DNA of 64,000 nucleotides from Halomicrobium salinisoli (GCF_020405185.1 NZ_CP084464.1:186001-250000), one strand, 5' to 3'. Shown: positions 21,401-31,310, counted from the first letter of the stretch. Translations and numbers: made by a program. The notes: generated by a model not told the origin, from the letters alone.

Positions 21401-21908
21401 TACCGTTACTGCTTCAGCTATGCTGGGATAAAACTCACCGCCTTCCCGTGGTTACGGATCGATCCGTGGGTGACGACCCTGTTTAGAGCAGTACTACCGC
21501 CCGGGAGAGTGTCGAGCGGCCTGGGGGAGACGGTCTCGTGGCACTCGACAACCGACGGAGGGGAACGTCGCGGTATCGCCGACGGACCGTACTCGGCGTC
21601 TTCCGTCGTCACCTCCAAGACGTATTCAGTCCGTCGTAGCGCGTGCGGGTACGCGGACAGTAAAAAAGGAAGCGACAGCTCTGCTCCCGAGAGCGGTCGT
21701 TCAGAGGCTGAGTCCGCTCTCGCGGAGGATCCGGCGGCTGGACCGCTCGAACTCCTCGAGGTGGTCCTCGTACTGGAGGGGTCCCGATGCAACTGGGAGT
21801 ATTCGACGGGACTGGCGAAACAGATAGTGGGTACACGACGAGAACAGCGAACCGTCTCGTCCCACACATCCATCACCATCGGTATCGTACAGCAAGGTAA
21901 CAACGACT
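21401..21908. other. 508 bases without a confident gene
   Basis: Several short frames cross this stretch but none has haloarchaeal codon use throughout. The best is a 64-residue minus-strand frame (21701-21895) ending EEFERSSRRILRESGLSL, which could be a remnant or a small gene. No promoter is certain. No metal-responsive regulator gene is found here although the CopB gene follows directly. Confidence 0.4.
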
Positions 21909-24227
21909 ATGGACGACCATGCACCCGATGACGGAGACCACTCCCACCGTCGGGATGACGCTGACGCGGCCGAGGGACTCGACGACGAGTCCAGAGTCGA
22001 GCAGTCGATGCTCGAAGACGAGGCCGATGCCGACGAAGCGGCCGAGGTCGAAGATCAGGTCGGTCACGAGACGTCCCACGCGCACGGGCAGCACGACGGG
22101 CACGGAGATTCCGGCGACCACGGTAACGGTAGCCACGATGGCCACGGCGGGATGCACGAGGGTCACGAACAGATGTTCCGTCGCCGGTTTTTCATATCGA
22201 CGCTGCTCTCGATCCCGGTGCTCCTGTACAGCCCGACGCTACAGGAGTGGCTGAACTTCTCGGTGCCGTCGTTCCCCGGGAGCGCGTGGATCAACCCCGT
22301 GTTCGCGGTCGTCGTCTTCGCGATCGGCGGCGTGCCCTTCCTGCGGATGGCTGCCCCCGAGCTGCGGGACCGCTCGCCGGGGATGATGACGCTCATCTCG
22401 ATGGCCATCACCGTCGCGTTCGTCTACAGCCTTGCGAGCGTCGTCTACCCGACGCAGTCGGCGTTCTTCTGGGAGCTGGTGACGCTGATCGACATCATGC
22501 TGCTGGGCCACTGGATCGAGATGCGCTCGGTCCGGCGGGCCTCCAGCGCGCTCGACGAACTGGCGAAGCTGATGCCGGACACCGCTGAACGCATTACCGA
22601 GTCCGGTGAGACAGAGGAAGTACCGGTCAGCGACCTGACAGAGGATGACCTCGTACTGGTCCGACCCGGCGCGAGCGTGCCCGCGGACGGCGTCGTCGAG
22701 GAGGGCGACTCGGACGTCAACGAGTCGATGATCACCGGCGAGTCCAGACCCGTCTCGAAAGAACCGGGAGACGAGGTGATCGGCGGCACCGTCAACGGCG
22801 ACGGGAGCCTCCGGGTACGTATCGACGCGACGGGCGAGGAGACGGCGCTGGCGGGGATCATGCGCCTCGTCGAGGAGGCCCAGTCGGGCACGTCCCGGAC
22901 GCAGGCGCTGGCCGACCGCGCGGCGGGGTGGCTGTTCTACGTCGCTCTCGGGGCCGCCGTCGTCACGGGGATCGCCTGGACGGTCGCGACGACGTTCGAC
23001 GCCACCGTCGTCGAACGGGTCGTCACCGTCCTCGTCATCGCGTGCCCGCACGCGCTCGGACTGGCGATTCCCCTCGTCGTCGCGATCAATACCTCGCTCG
23101 CCGCCCGCAACGGCATGCTCGTCCGCGACCGCATCGCGATGGAGGAAGCGCGAAACCTGGACGCGATCGTCTTCGACAAGACCGGGACCCTCACCGAGGG
23201 CGAACACGGCGTCGTCGGGACGGCGACCGTCGACGGCGTCAGCGACGACGAGGCGCTCGAACTCGCGGCAGCGGTCGAGGGCGACTCCGAGCACATGATC
23301 GCCCGGGCCATCCGGGAGGCCGCCGCCGAGCGCGGTATCGACGCACCCGACGCCGACGACTTCGAGGCGATGAAAGGCCGCGGGGTCCGCGCGACCGTCG
23401 AGGGTCGGGCGGTCTACGTCGGTGGCCCGAACCTCCTGGACTACCTCGAGCAGGACGTTCCCGACGAATTGCAGGCCTTCGCCGACGAGGCCGGCGACGA
23501 CGCCCAGACGGTCGTCTACCTCGTTCGGGGGGCCGAGCGAAGCGAGGCCCCGGAACGGGCGAGCGGGGACGACGGACCCGCGAGCCGGGACGGCGAACTG
23601 ATCGCGGCGTTCGCGATGGCCGACGTCATCCGCGAGGAGAGCTACCGGGTCGTCGACGCGCTCCACGAGCTGGGCATCGAAGTCGCGATGTTGACGGGTG
23701 ACTCGCGGGACGTGGCGAACGCCGTCGCGGACGAACTGGGCATCGACACGGTCTTCGCAGAGGTCCTGCCGGAGGACAAGGACGAGAAGGTACAGGAGCT
23801 CCAGAACCAGGACAAGCTCGTGGCGATGGTCGGCGACGGTGTCAACGACGCACCCGCACTCACGCGGGCCGACGTGGGTATCGCCATCGGCAGTGGCACG
23901 GACGTCGCCGTCCAGTCCGCCGACGTCATCCTCGTCCAGAACAACCCGATGGACGTGGTCCGTCTCGTGACGCTGAGCAAAGCGAGCTACCGGAAGATGC
24001 AAGAGAACATCCTCTGGGCCGCGGGGTACAACGTCTTCGCGATTCCGCTGGCAGCCGGGGTACTCGCGCCGATCGGAATCCTCCTGTCGCCCGCCGTGGG
24101 CGCCCTCCTGATGTCATTGAGCACGGTAATCGTCGCGATCAACGCCCAACTGCTCCGCCGCGTCGACCTCTCGGTGCCGAGTCTCCCGAGTATGGCTAAT
24201 TCCGGAGAACCCCGTCCGGCCGACTGA
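21909..24227 (+). CDS. copB: Copper-type P1B ATPase (CopB-like)
   Basis: A 772-residue heavy-metal exporting ATPase. The first 90 residues are a Asp/His-rich tail (for example HAHGQHDGHGDSGDHGNGSH) in place of a CxxC metal-binding domain. Eight predicted transmembrane helices follow. Helix 6 carries the CPH motif (ACPHALGLAIP, C379-H381) that distinguishes CopB/P1B-3-type pumps from CPC-type CopA. The actuator loop has MITGESRP, the phosphorylation site is DKTGTLTEGEHG with D423, and the hinge is VAMVGDGVNDAPAL. All catalytic residues are intact. Family knowledge suggests export of Cu2+ or Cu+/Ag+. No chaperone or regulator gene is adjacent. Confidence 0.93.
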   Translation: MDDHAPDDGDHSHRRDDADAAEGLDDESRVEQSMLEDEADADEAAEVEDQVGHETSHAHGQHDGHGDSGDHGNGSHDGHGGMHEGHEQMFRRRFFISTLLSIPVLLYSPTLQEWLNFSVPSFPGSAWINPVFAVVVFAIGGVPFLRMAAPELRDRSPGMMTLISMAITVAFVYSLASVVYPTQSAFFWELVTLIDIMLLGHWIEMRSVRRASSALDELAKLMPDTAERITESGETEEVPVSDLTEDDLVLVRPGASVPADGVVEEGDSDVNESMITGESRPVSKEPGDEVIGGTVNGDGSLRVRIDATGEETALAGIMRLVEEAQSGTSRTQALADRAAGWLFYVALGAAVVTGIAWTVATTFDATVVERVVTVLVIACPHALGLAIPLVVAINTSLAARNGMLVRDRIAMEEARNLDAIVFDKTGTLTEGEHGVVGTATVDGVSDDEALELAAAVEGDSEHMIARAIREAAAERGIDAPDADDFEAMKGRGVRATVEGRAVYVGGPNLLDYLEQDVPDELQAFADEAGDDAQTVVYLVRGAERSEAPERASGDDGPASRDGELIAAFAMADVIREESYRVVDALHELGIEVAMLTGDSRDVANAVADELGIDTVFAEVLPEDKDEKVQELQNQDKLVAMVGDGVNDAPALTRADVGIAIGSGTDVAVQSADVILVQNNPMDVVRLVTLSKASYRKMQENILWAAGYNVFAIPLAAGVLAPIGILLSPAVGALLMSLSTVIVAINAQLLRRVDLSVPSLPSMANSGEPRPAD

Positions 24228-24635
24228 GCGCCAGGAACGATTCTCAGGAGTCGGTCGCTCGTTCGACAGTGAGGGGCAGGTTACCCGACTCGAAGGCGGC
24301 TCCGAAGTCGACGGTAACGCGTCCGCTTCGTAGGCGGCGTGGGAGGCGCGGTGGCGTTCGAGCGAGCGGGGCGCCTCGAAGTGGAAGAGTGCGGTCGCAG
24401 TATCGGGCTTGCGCTGGCCGCCATCTGCGTCTCGACGGACACCGGAAGCGCGATTTGGGGGGTGCCCGTGTGGAAACGCGCAGCGAACTCCGTCGAGGAA
24501 GCGACGGTTGCTTGCGAATGCGCTGGTGTCTCGCCAGTCTACACGTGTACTGACGTCCCCAGAACGCTTCGACTCGAAACACGCTGACGTACGAACCGGA
24601 CGAAGAGACGGAATCGACTCAGAGACGGCGCCGGG
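24228..24635. other. Intergenic stretch without a supported gene
   Basis: A minus-strand frame (24244-24582) ends in the protein-like VTVDFGAAFESGNLPLTVER, but the rest of it is Arg/Pro-rich and does not look coding. It may hold the end of a decayed gene. Otherwise nothing identifiable. Confidence 0.3.
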
Positions 24636-24646
24636 ACTTATATATG
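24636..24646 (+). promoter_or_regulatory. TATA box of the PiT-family gene
   Basis: GACTTATATATGG lies 15-25 bases before the GTG at 24660 and about 30 bases before the in-frame ATG at 24675, so the transcript probably has little or no leader. Confidence 0.5.
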
Positions 24647-24659
24647 GGGGTCAGTCAAT

Positions 24660-25919
24660 GTGGCGTACGATACGATGGTAGAGCTGCTGGCCGTCGTCGG
24701 TATCGGTGTCGCCGTGTTCGTCGGGTACAACATCGGGGGATCGTCGACGGGCGTGGCGTTCGGTCCGGCAGTCGGCTCACGCCTCGTACGCAAAACCACT
24801 GCGGGGGCTTTATTCGTCGCTTTCAGTTTTCTCGGTGCGTGGACCGTCGGCCGGAACGTCATCGCGACGATGAGCAGCAGCATCGTGCCGGCAACCCAGT
24901 TCACGCCCGCTGCAAGCGTCGCCGTTCTGTTTTTTACAGGCGCGTCGTTATTCATCTCGAATCTCTATGGGGTGCCAGCCTCGACGTCGATGACGGCCGT
25001 CGGTGCCATCGTCGGACTGGGCCTCGCGTCCGGTACCCTCAACCAGGCACTGATGTTCGTGATCGTCTCGGCGTGGATTATCGCGCCGCTGTTGTGCTTC
25101 GTCATCGGAGTCACGGTCGGGCGCTACATCTACCCGTATCTCGACCGCTACATCGCATTCACGAAGTTCGATCTCCATTTCGTCCAGCTCGACCGATCGG
25201 GGACGATTCCACGCCCACACGTGAATAGAAACGCATCACCACGAGACGTCGTCGGATCACTCTCGGTGGTCGTCATCGCCTGTTATATGGCGTTCTCGGC
25301 CGGGGCGTCGAACGCGGCGAACGCTGTGGCCCCTCTCGTCGGTGAAGGTGGATCGCTCACCGTCGATCAGGGCGTCCTGCTCGCGGTGGCGGCCTTCGGT
25401 GTGGGCAGTTTCACCATCGCCCGTCGCACGCTGGAGACGGTTGGAGACGATATTACGGAGCTACCAATTCTCGCGTCACTGATCGTCTCTGTAGTCGGTG
25501 GTACAGTTATCACGATCCTCTCCTATTTCGGGATTCCCGCGAGTCTGGCAGTAAGTACGACATCGACGATCATTGGACTCGGGTGGGGTCGGGCGAGTCG
25601 AGCAGCGACACTGGCGGAGTTAGCGACGCCAGCGCCCGAGCGTCCGGATTTAGACGTCGCGACGGGAGCACTGGTCACCTCACGTGCCGAGGAGGCCCCT
25701 GCCGGCCCGACCATCGGAGACATCGCTCGACACGAGAAGCCGGCAGAGAAGTCGGAGGAGGTCCCCGACGTACCAGATGTCGGCGCTGAGGGGCCGGTAG
25801 ATCTCGACGAGCGGAGTCTCTTCGATCCGGGAGCCGCCAAGCGCATCGTGACGATGTGGGTGTTGACGCCATCGCTCGCGATCGTCACCTCTTACCCAGT
25901 GTTCGTATTCCTGCTGTGA
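24660..25919 (+). CDS. Inorganic phosphate transporter, PiT family
   Basis: A 419-residue permease of the PiT family (phosphate:H+ or Na+ symport). The first inverted repeat has GYNIGGSSTGVAFGPAVGSR and the second CYMAFSAGASNAANAVAPLV, the family's GANDVANA-like signatures. About ten helices are visible. Between the halves and the last helix is a long hydrophilic acidic segment (about 325-390) rich in Glu/Pro. Helix 1 includes VPASTSMTAVGAIVGLGLA, with the PTS/AST motif typical of the family. Start is GTG 24660 or ATG 24675. There is no phoU-like or DUF47 gene next to it, although such a partner is common. Substrate phosphate is inferred from family. Confidence 0.85.
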   Translation: MAYDTMVELLAVVGIGVAVFVGYNIGGSSTGVAFGPAVGSRLVRKTTAGALFVAFSFLGAWTVGRNVIATMSSSIVPATQFTPAASVAVLFFTGASLFISNLYGVPASTSMTAVGAIVGLGLASGTLNQALMFVIVSAWIIAPLLCFVIGVTVGRYIYPYLDRYIAFTKFDLHFVQLDRSGTIPRPHVNRNASPRDVVGSLSVVVIACYMAFSAGASNAANAVAPLVGEGGSLTVDQGVLLAVAAFGVGSFTIARRTLETVGDDITELPILASLIVSVVGGTVITILSYFGIPASLAVSTTSTIIGLGWGRASRAATLAELATPAPERPDLDVATGALVTSRAEEAPAGPTIGDIARHEKPAEKSEEVPDVPDVGAEGPVDLDERSLFDPGAAKRIVTMWVLTPSLAIVTSYPVFVFLL

Positions 25920-26168
25920 GAGACGCTCACACGAGGTGATAGTGACAGCGCTGCGTTCGCGGTGTGGCCGGCCGCGGCGTTCCGGGGGCGGCCCAGTAGC
26001 CGCTCCTCACCGACGACGATTCAGCCGATCCCCCCGTCCGCACCGATCGTTCGAAAGCGCCCGTCCGACGCCCCGACGAGATCGACGAATCGGTGAAGCG
26101 CTCGGAACTGGACGGACAGGATTCCCGTCTACACAAGAGATATGCCTGTTCTCCGCCGAGTTCCTCCC

Positions 26169-26759
26169 ATGGACCGTCGGCGTTTTCTTCTCATGACGGC
26201 AAGCGGGCTTTCATCGGTCGCCGGGTGTACACAGGATCGAGAGGCATCAGAAGAAGGAACGCGGACGGAAAAAACACCTACCCCGCAGACGACGACAACC
26301 ACCTCTCCGTCGCCGTCACGCGGTGACAGTCCAGAATCGACCGCTACAGATGAATCAAATGATCAATCAGACCGAGCGACTCCCGTCGCCCGCTCTACGT
26401 CCGATCGGGTATCCCTCGCGGTGTACCCATCCGAAGAACAACGGACGTTTTTCGACTACGAGTACGTCGTGATCACGAACACCGGCGCTCAGTCGGTCAA
26501 CTTGACCGGATACACCCTAGAATACGGGACTGATGGAAGCCATTCCTACACCTTCGACAACCGTACCATCAAACCTGACGCGCAGATCGTCGTATCGAGC
26601 CGTACGGGAGATGATACGGTATTCGACAGGGCTCCTCCGATTTATCACAGGTTCGCCGATTTCGGGACTGAAACGAACACCTCCGTACTGAACGATACTG
26701 GCGATACTGTTCGGTTCACGGACGCTGATGGGGAGACAGTCGTTACCAGTAGTTGGTAA
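26169..26759 (+). CDS. Lamin-tail-domain lipoprotein
   Basis: A 196-residue exported protein. The N terminus MDRRRFLLMTASGLSSVAGC is a Tat signal with lipobox, then a Thr/Pro/Ser/Glu-rich linker of about 60 residues. The C-terminal domain has the lamin-tail (LTD) pattern: YEYVVITNTGAQSVNLTGYT, a Tyr-Phe strand HSYTFDNRTI, IVVSSRTGDD and SVLNDTGDTVRFTDADGE. LTD domains in secreted archaeal proteins are found beside nucleases and in surface proteins, and are thought to bind nucleic acid or proteins. The start at 26169 is chosen because the signal peptide begins there. Codon use is somewhat less GC-rich than in the preceding genes. Confidence 0.8.
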   Translation: MDRRRFLLMTASGLSSVAGCTQDREASEEGTRTEKTPTPQTTTTTSPSPSRGDSPESTATDESNDQSDRATPVARSTSDRVSLAVYPSEEQRTFFDYEYVVITNTGAQSVNLTGYTLEYGTDGSHSYTFDNRTIKPDAQIVVSSRTGDDTVFDRAPPIYHRFADFGTETNTSVLNDTGDTVRFTDADGETVVTSSW

Positions 26760-27173
26760 TGCAATTTCTTTATTCAGAACTCTCGTGGAACTTCCGTCCA
26801 ATACGCATCTCTATTGAACGAGCGATTCCCTCCCGACTATACCTGAAAATCAGAGTTCAGTAGATCCCAATACAGAGTGCTGTTCCGGTCCCCGGTCGTG
26901 GCTGTCGGCCGACTAGCGGGCGGCCAAGGGCGGACGGGGCGCCGGGGTAGATGAGTAAAGCAGACAGATGTCGGAGTGCAGTGGAGCAGCGACAGGCTGG
27001 GTGGCTGTGATCGTACCCAAGGAACGACACGGCTACCGACTCAAACCGCAAGCACCTAGAAATCTCCGCTATGGTGGTGCTGATTCGATCGAGGTGGTGG
27101 GCGGACACCTACCTTTCTCCTCCCTACCCTGTTCCTCTTAAAATAGATTCTATGGATTCAGGGTTTCTACCTT
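26760..27173. other. 414 bases without a supported gene; left flank of the island
   Basis: No frame here reads as a convincing protein and no tRNA or direct repeat marking an attachment site was found. Base composition changes from GC-rich to near balanced towards 27170, where the AT-richer protease gene begins. Confidence 0.35.
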
Positions 27174-30100
27174 CTATTCTTGAGTTTCGTTACTGCTTGA
27201 TGATTCTCCTGGGCTTTCTATCTCTGGTTCAGGAGTTTCTGTAGCTGTTTCCGTCGGTGTTGGACTAGGTGTATCCGTTGGTGTCTCGGTCTCTGTTTCA
27301 GTCGGGGTCTCAGTCGGAGTTGGAGTATCAGTCGGTGTTTCTGTAGGAGTCGGCGTTTCGGTCTCAGTTGGCGTCTCAGTCGGTGCTTCTGTTGGAGTTG
27401 AGGTCCCGGTTGGCGTCTGCGTTGATGATTCAGCAGTCTGTGCTGAGGCTTCAGTAGGTTCCTCAGTAACAGGCTCCGGCCCTGGAACATTGACAGCCAC
27501 CTCACCACTAGTTCCCATATCTTCAGTCTCCACGTAGATCGGAGCAGAATAATCGCTGTCAACGTCCGGAATAACGTAATTGAAGGTAACAGTCTCTGTT
27601 TCCCCAGGCCCGAGCGTAAGATTCACCGTGTCCACTGTTTCAGTTTCGGCATCAGCTTCTCTAGGGTTGTGGGTGATTTGAAGTATAATCTCCTGTGTGC
27701 CCTCTCCATTGCCGGTGTTCTCGATAGCAGCCGTTACTTCGAGTGTTTCACCGGGTTCGACCGGAGAGGTGGCTTCCGTGATTTCCGGCCGGAAGTTCGC
27801 CGACGATTCAGCACCGCCGGTTTGGAACTGGAGAGCGTTACCCTGCGTGGAGATTCGTTCGACGACTCCGGGAAGCATCGCTTTGGCTCGAACTTCGTAT
27901 TCGGTATTAGGAGCCAATTCGCTTATTTCGATATCGAACTCTCGCTGACCATCCGGTGACAACTCTGGGAACTGTGAGGAGGTACTGTAACTCAATATAC
28001 CTTGATCCTCCACCTGTGAGAGATCAATTCCTCCAGTAACACTAGTGGCTTTGCCGAAATCAGTGATGCGGCCTGTTACTGTTGCAGATGTTCCAGAGAC
28101 GTTGATGTCAACTGTCTCCACTTCAACGGTGTCGATGAAGTTCGGCACACGCACGCTGCGTGTTTCACCGGTCTGCTTGGATGATTCTCCATCGGTCTTG
28201 ACGAAGGCTCGGTACTGGAAGAACCCGTCAATGTAGGACATCTTTTCAGTGGTCGAGAATTCCGTTGCTCCGTCGGGAGTGATCTCGTTCGTCCATCTTT
28301 CTGCCCAGATGCCGTCATCACCCTTTAGATCGAATCCGACAGTGACCGTGGTATCTTCTGGAACGTTTTCTACTCGGCCGTTGAATGTCACGAACTGAGG
28401 TGTATCTTCATCCGGTGAGGCATCACCTGTGATTACAGATATCAAGCCCTCAGATGAGTGCTCCTCTTCCTCGGTTGGTTGTGTCTCGGGCTGGCAGGAT
28501 TCCACATCAGGGTTCACCAAGTAGTGCGTGGAATCCAATGACATCTTGTAGATCTCGACGGCCTCAATTACCTTCCCCCCGTGCTGCCCAGATCCACTAA
28601 ACGTTGCAGGGAACTCAATCTCACTTCTCGTCTCTACCTCCTGCGTTGACCCATCCGTGAACTCCAACGTCACGGAAACACTGGCCAGAAGACCATCTAA
28701 TTGCGGTTCTTCCGGCGTGACCGTGACCTCGGTGCAGTCAAACGTGGTTGCCGGTGAACCAGGATCACACTCAGTATTGGGGTTCGGGATTTCAGTCCAA
28801 TGCCAATAGGGCTCTCCGTTCTCCGTGAAGTATTCCTGAGCATAGACAGAGTCTATGACACGGCTAGGTGAGCCCAGTGTAATGGTTGATCCGAAGTCTC
28901 CCGCCCCATACTCCTTGTATGATCCGTCGACGAACTCAATTCGGAAACCAGTGAGACCGATACTGTCTCCGACGACTGTGGCCTCCGAGCAGTCAATCTG
29001 GATGGTATCAGGACATCTCTCTAGATCGTTTGAGAAGGTGATCGTGTGGTCCCCGTTCGAGACCGTAACTTCCTGAATCGTACCGTGGTAGTCACTGTAG
29101 ATTTCGTCAGCAGGGTTGTCGTCGGTGGTCCGGTCCTCACCGCGGTAGCCTTCATAGGCGAATATGGTTCGGCCAGAGTAGTCCTCGGTAAAAACTTCTT
29201 GAGTGCCGTCGTTCATGATCAGGTTCACACGGTTGTACTGATCGGCATTGACGGCAACCCGGTTACAAGCCCACTCCACGCTTGGATCTAATTCAGACGT
29301 TCCGCCAGAACCGGCCTGTGAGTCATCAGTGAGACTATTGTAGGCATCCATCACCGAGATCTGTCCTTCGATATCATCAAATTCACTTCTTTTTTCAGGG
29401 ATGTCAATATCAGACGCGGTTTCAAGGATTGCATCACGAACTTCTGGAGCCGTACCATGTTCGAGTAAGAGGAGGGCTATCCCGGCAAGACAGGGGGCAG
29501 CGAAACTACTTGCAGTTTCGTAAACTTGCTCACCTTCTTTTTTGCTTAATGTTAGTACCTCCTCGCCAGGGGCGGCAATGTTAGGTTTGCCCTCAGCTGG
29601 ACTCTGAGGAGAAGCCGTTTCAGAAAGTGTGTCACTCTTAGTCGAGCCAACGACTGTAAGTGCATCCTCAACAGTTGCTGGTGGATAGGGGCGACTATTA
29701 CCAGAATTCCCTGCTGCAACTATAAATAGAGTATTTTCACCAGGAATACCGCTTGCGTAATGGTTGATAAGACCAGCTCGATAGTCAGTTACTGTAGCAT
29801 CTTGGCTTGTAATGACTACATCGTACTTCTCCGAATTCCTTGCGGCATGTTCAAGTTTGTACATGAGGCCAAAATATGGTGGAAGAATCTCCTCTTCTGT
29901 TGATCCTTCCTGATCTGGTTTAACAATACGGGCGATATGATAATTCGCATTCGGTGCAGCCTTCCAAGCCATGCTAGTCACTTTAGTTCCATGTCCTAAC
30001 AAATCAGTTTCTTCTATCTTTTCCCCGGGCGGAGCGGTATTACGGACATTAAGATGGAAGGGTTCCCATTGATTCCCTTCATAGAGGCGGTTGAGAATAG

Positions 30101-30332
30101 TCTCTCGCTCTGTAGAAAATCCTCTATCAATGATTAATATATCACGTTCTGAACCGTAGTCGCCTGTCGTCCCATGATATTCTTTTAGTCCCACGTCTTC
30201 GTATTCCCAGCTGTCTATTAGCGTTTCCCAGATATCCCGTGCGTCTTTTTCCTCTTGTTGAGTGACGAGTGGGAGGAATGGGACTGCTCCACTTGCTTTT
30301 AGGAGATCCCGGCGTGTGGTACTGTCTCTCAT
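27174..30332 (-). CDS. Subtilisin-like (S8) serine protease with Thr/Pro/Glu-rich tail
   Basis: A 1,052-residue secreted protease. MRDSTTRRDLLKASG is a twin-arginine signal. The S8 catalytic residues are D69 (LIIDRGF), H114 (LGHGTKV), the oxyanion N209 (AAGNSG) and S276 (ASSFAAP, in place of the usual GTSMAAP). After residue 345 come two or three related beta domains with DCSEATVVG / DCTEVTVTP and IEFVDGSYKEY / LEFTDGSTQEV motifs, then fibronectin-like domains and a CARDB-like domain (about 860-960, with AAIENTGNGEGTQEI). The last 75 residues are TPTET-type repeats, like the glycosylated wall-spanning stalks of haloarchaeal surface proteins, but no C-terminal membrane helix or PGF signal follows. 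Codon use is much less GC-rich than in neighbours, so transfer is likely. Confidence 0.88.
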   Translation of the reverse strand: MRDSTTRRDLLKASGAVPFLPLVTQQEEKDARDIWETLIDSWEYEDVGLKEYHGTTGDYGSERDILIIDRGFSTERETILNRLYEGNQWEPFHLNVRNTAPPGEKIEETDLLGHGTKVTSMAWKAAPNANYHIARIVKPDQEGSTEEEILPPYFGLMYKLEHAARNSEKYDVVITSQDATVTDYRAGLINHYASGIPGENTLFIVAAGNSGNSRPYPPATVEDALTVVGSTKSDTLSETASPQSPAEGKPNIAAPGEEVLTLSKKEGEQVYETASSFAAPCLAGIALLLLEHGTAPEVRDAILETASDIDIPEKRSEFDDIEGQISVMDAYNSLTDDSQAGSGGTSELDPSVEWACNRVAVNADQYNRVNLIMNDGTQEVFTEDYSGRTIFAYEGYRGEDRTTDDNPADEIYSDYHGTIQEVTVSNGDHTITFSNDLERCPDTIQIDCSEATVVGDSIGLTGFRIEFVDGSYKEYGAGDFGSTITLGSPSRVIDSVYAQEYFTENGEPYWHWTEIPNPNTECDPGSPATTFDCTEVTVTPEEPQLDGLLASVSVTLEFTDGSTQEVETRSEIEFPATFSGSGQHGGKVIEAVEIYKMSLDSTHYLVNPDVESCQPETQPTEEEEHSSEGLISVITGDASPDEDTPQFVTFNGRVENVPEDTTVTVGFDLKGDDGIWAERWTNEITPDGATEFSTTEKMSYIDGFFQYRAFVKTDGESSKQTGETRSVRVPNFIDTVEVETVDINVSGTSATVTGRITDFGKATSVTGGIDLSQVEDQGILSYSTSSQFPELSPDGQREFDIEISELAPNTEYEVRAKAMLPGVVERISTQGNALQFQTGGAESSANFRPEITEATSPVEPGETLEVTAAIENTGNGEGTQEIILQITHNPREADAETETVDTVNLTLGPGETETVTFNYVIPDVDSDYSAPIYVETEDMGTSGEVAVNVPGPEPVTEEPTEASAQTAESSTQTPTGTSTPTEAPTETPTETETPTPTETPTDTPTPTETPTETETETPTDTPSPTPTETATETPEPEIESPGESSSSNETQE

Positions 30333-30599
30333 AGAGGGCTTTCTACCGGGACTTGCCGGAAATAGTTACCTCTCAAGAGCGTTCAGTCTCTGTAGGTGCG
30401 GTGGCCAGATGAGGATACCTTCCTCAGCAGAATTCCTTCATCTCTGGATTGCTGCTCCAGAGTGTATGGTCAAGAGAAATGTAGAGGTGTGCTCTCTTGC
30501 GTTCTATCTACAGGCTGTCATAGTTCAACGTGGTCGCTGTCCTCGATCCGGCGCTTGTACGTCGCCGGGCCTGCCAACCGCAACGTCAGCGTTGGATAG

Positions 30600-30972
30600 G
30601 ATGCACTCGTCTCGTCGGATCGAGCCGCTTGTTCTGTCTCGTCCGCCGGTGTATCATCAGTCGTGGCTTCTCTGGAGGGACAGTGTCCCTCCACCCACCG
30701 AGGGGGCCACAAATCGCCGGGAATGGCGCTCTTTCTCCGAGTTATTCACAGGAAACCCGGTGCGAGCAGATGCGGCTCATCGGGCGATGGCCGCCCGGTC
30801 CCGACCTACGGCAGTCGGCCGTCAGGACGGGGAACGAGACCAGCCGTGATCTCCAGGTCGACGCGCCGGAGGTGTTTGCACCGATCAGCGGTATCGGGGC
30901 AGGAGCACTCGCCCGCCACGACGTCGACGTCGTAGTAGCTATCCGACGCAGAATGCACCTCGTAGATGCCGC
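30600..30972 (-). pseudogene. Decayed SWIM zinc-finger gene, copy A
   Basis: The minus strand reads GIYEVHSASDSYYDVDVVAG and then ECSCPDTADRCKHLRRVD, a SWIM zinc finger (CxCx(n)CxH), followed by LEITAGLVPRPDGRLP and a stop at a point where copy B continues with TWARVKINRWP. The downstream DNA (30600-30720) still matches copy B (39235-39445) and partly copy C (37360-37390), ending in a segment with TTDDTPADETEQ. No start codon and no N-terminal domain remain, and its upstream end abuts the ArdC-like fragment. SWIM proteins bind DNA or protein; this copy is surely broken. The part 30333-30600 holds nothing identifiable. Confidence 0.6.
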
Positions 30973-30974
30973 CC

Positions 30975-31310
30975 TACGAGATCGCCGGGATCCCCTGTCG
31001 CTTCTCGGTCGAGTTCCTGGAGTGGTTCGCCCTCGGTCTGGGAGACGTCGAACACCGGGGCGGGCTTGAACCCGACCAGTCCCTCGGACCACTTCTCGGG
31101 CGGCGTCTCGTCGTACTCGCAGTCACTCTCCTCGTGGTAGCTCGGGGAATTCTCGCACTCCGGGCACTGCTTGGTGATGATCGGCGCCCGGATCCAGATG
31201 GCCGACTCGCCCTCCTGGACGTGGCGATCGAATTCCTCCCTCGTCGCCCTCCAGCCACGCGCAAACAGGTCTTGGTCATCGTCGGAGTCGATGGGGCCGC
31301 GGTCAGGAAC
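30975..31310 (-). pseudogene. Decayed ArdC-like gene fragment
   Basis: The minus strand encodes, without stop, LFARGWRATREEFDRHVQEG, ESAIWIRAPIITKQCPECEN and, after a Glu-rich loop, GFKPAPVFDVSQTEGEPL. This is the N-terminal ssDNA-binding domain of ArdC-like antirestriction proteins, whose hallmark is the PVFDVSQTEGEPL motif. The metallopeptidase half is missing, and the fragment runs directly into the SWIM remnant. ArdC proteins protect incoming plasmid DNA from restriction, so the remnant marks former plasmid or ICE-type DNA. No start codon is evident. Confidence 0.6.

Noticed and set aside
21701..21895. 64-residue minus-strand frame ending in a helical segment
   Set aside because: Only its last third looks protein-like and no promoter or ribosome binding site supports it.
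22239..24002. 587-codon minus-strand frame opposite copB
   Set aside because: Antisense shadow; the plus strand carries the CPH, DKTGT and GDGVND motifs.
24244..24582. 112-residue minus-strand frame
   Set aside because: Arg/Pro-rich over most of its length; only the last 23 residues look like protein.
26857..27108. 83-residue minus-strand frame near the island's left edge
   Set aside because: Composition and codon use do not fit a real gene and no promoter was seen.
27220..27420. Repeated TCNGTNGGNGT units as a possible CRISPR or satellite
   Set aside because: They are the in-frame Thr/Pro/Glu codons of the protease tail, not spaced repeats with unique spacers.
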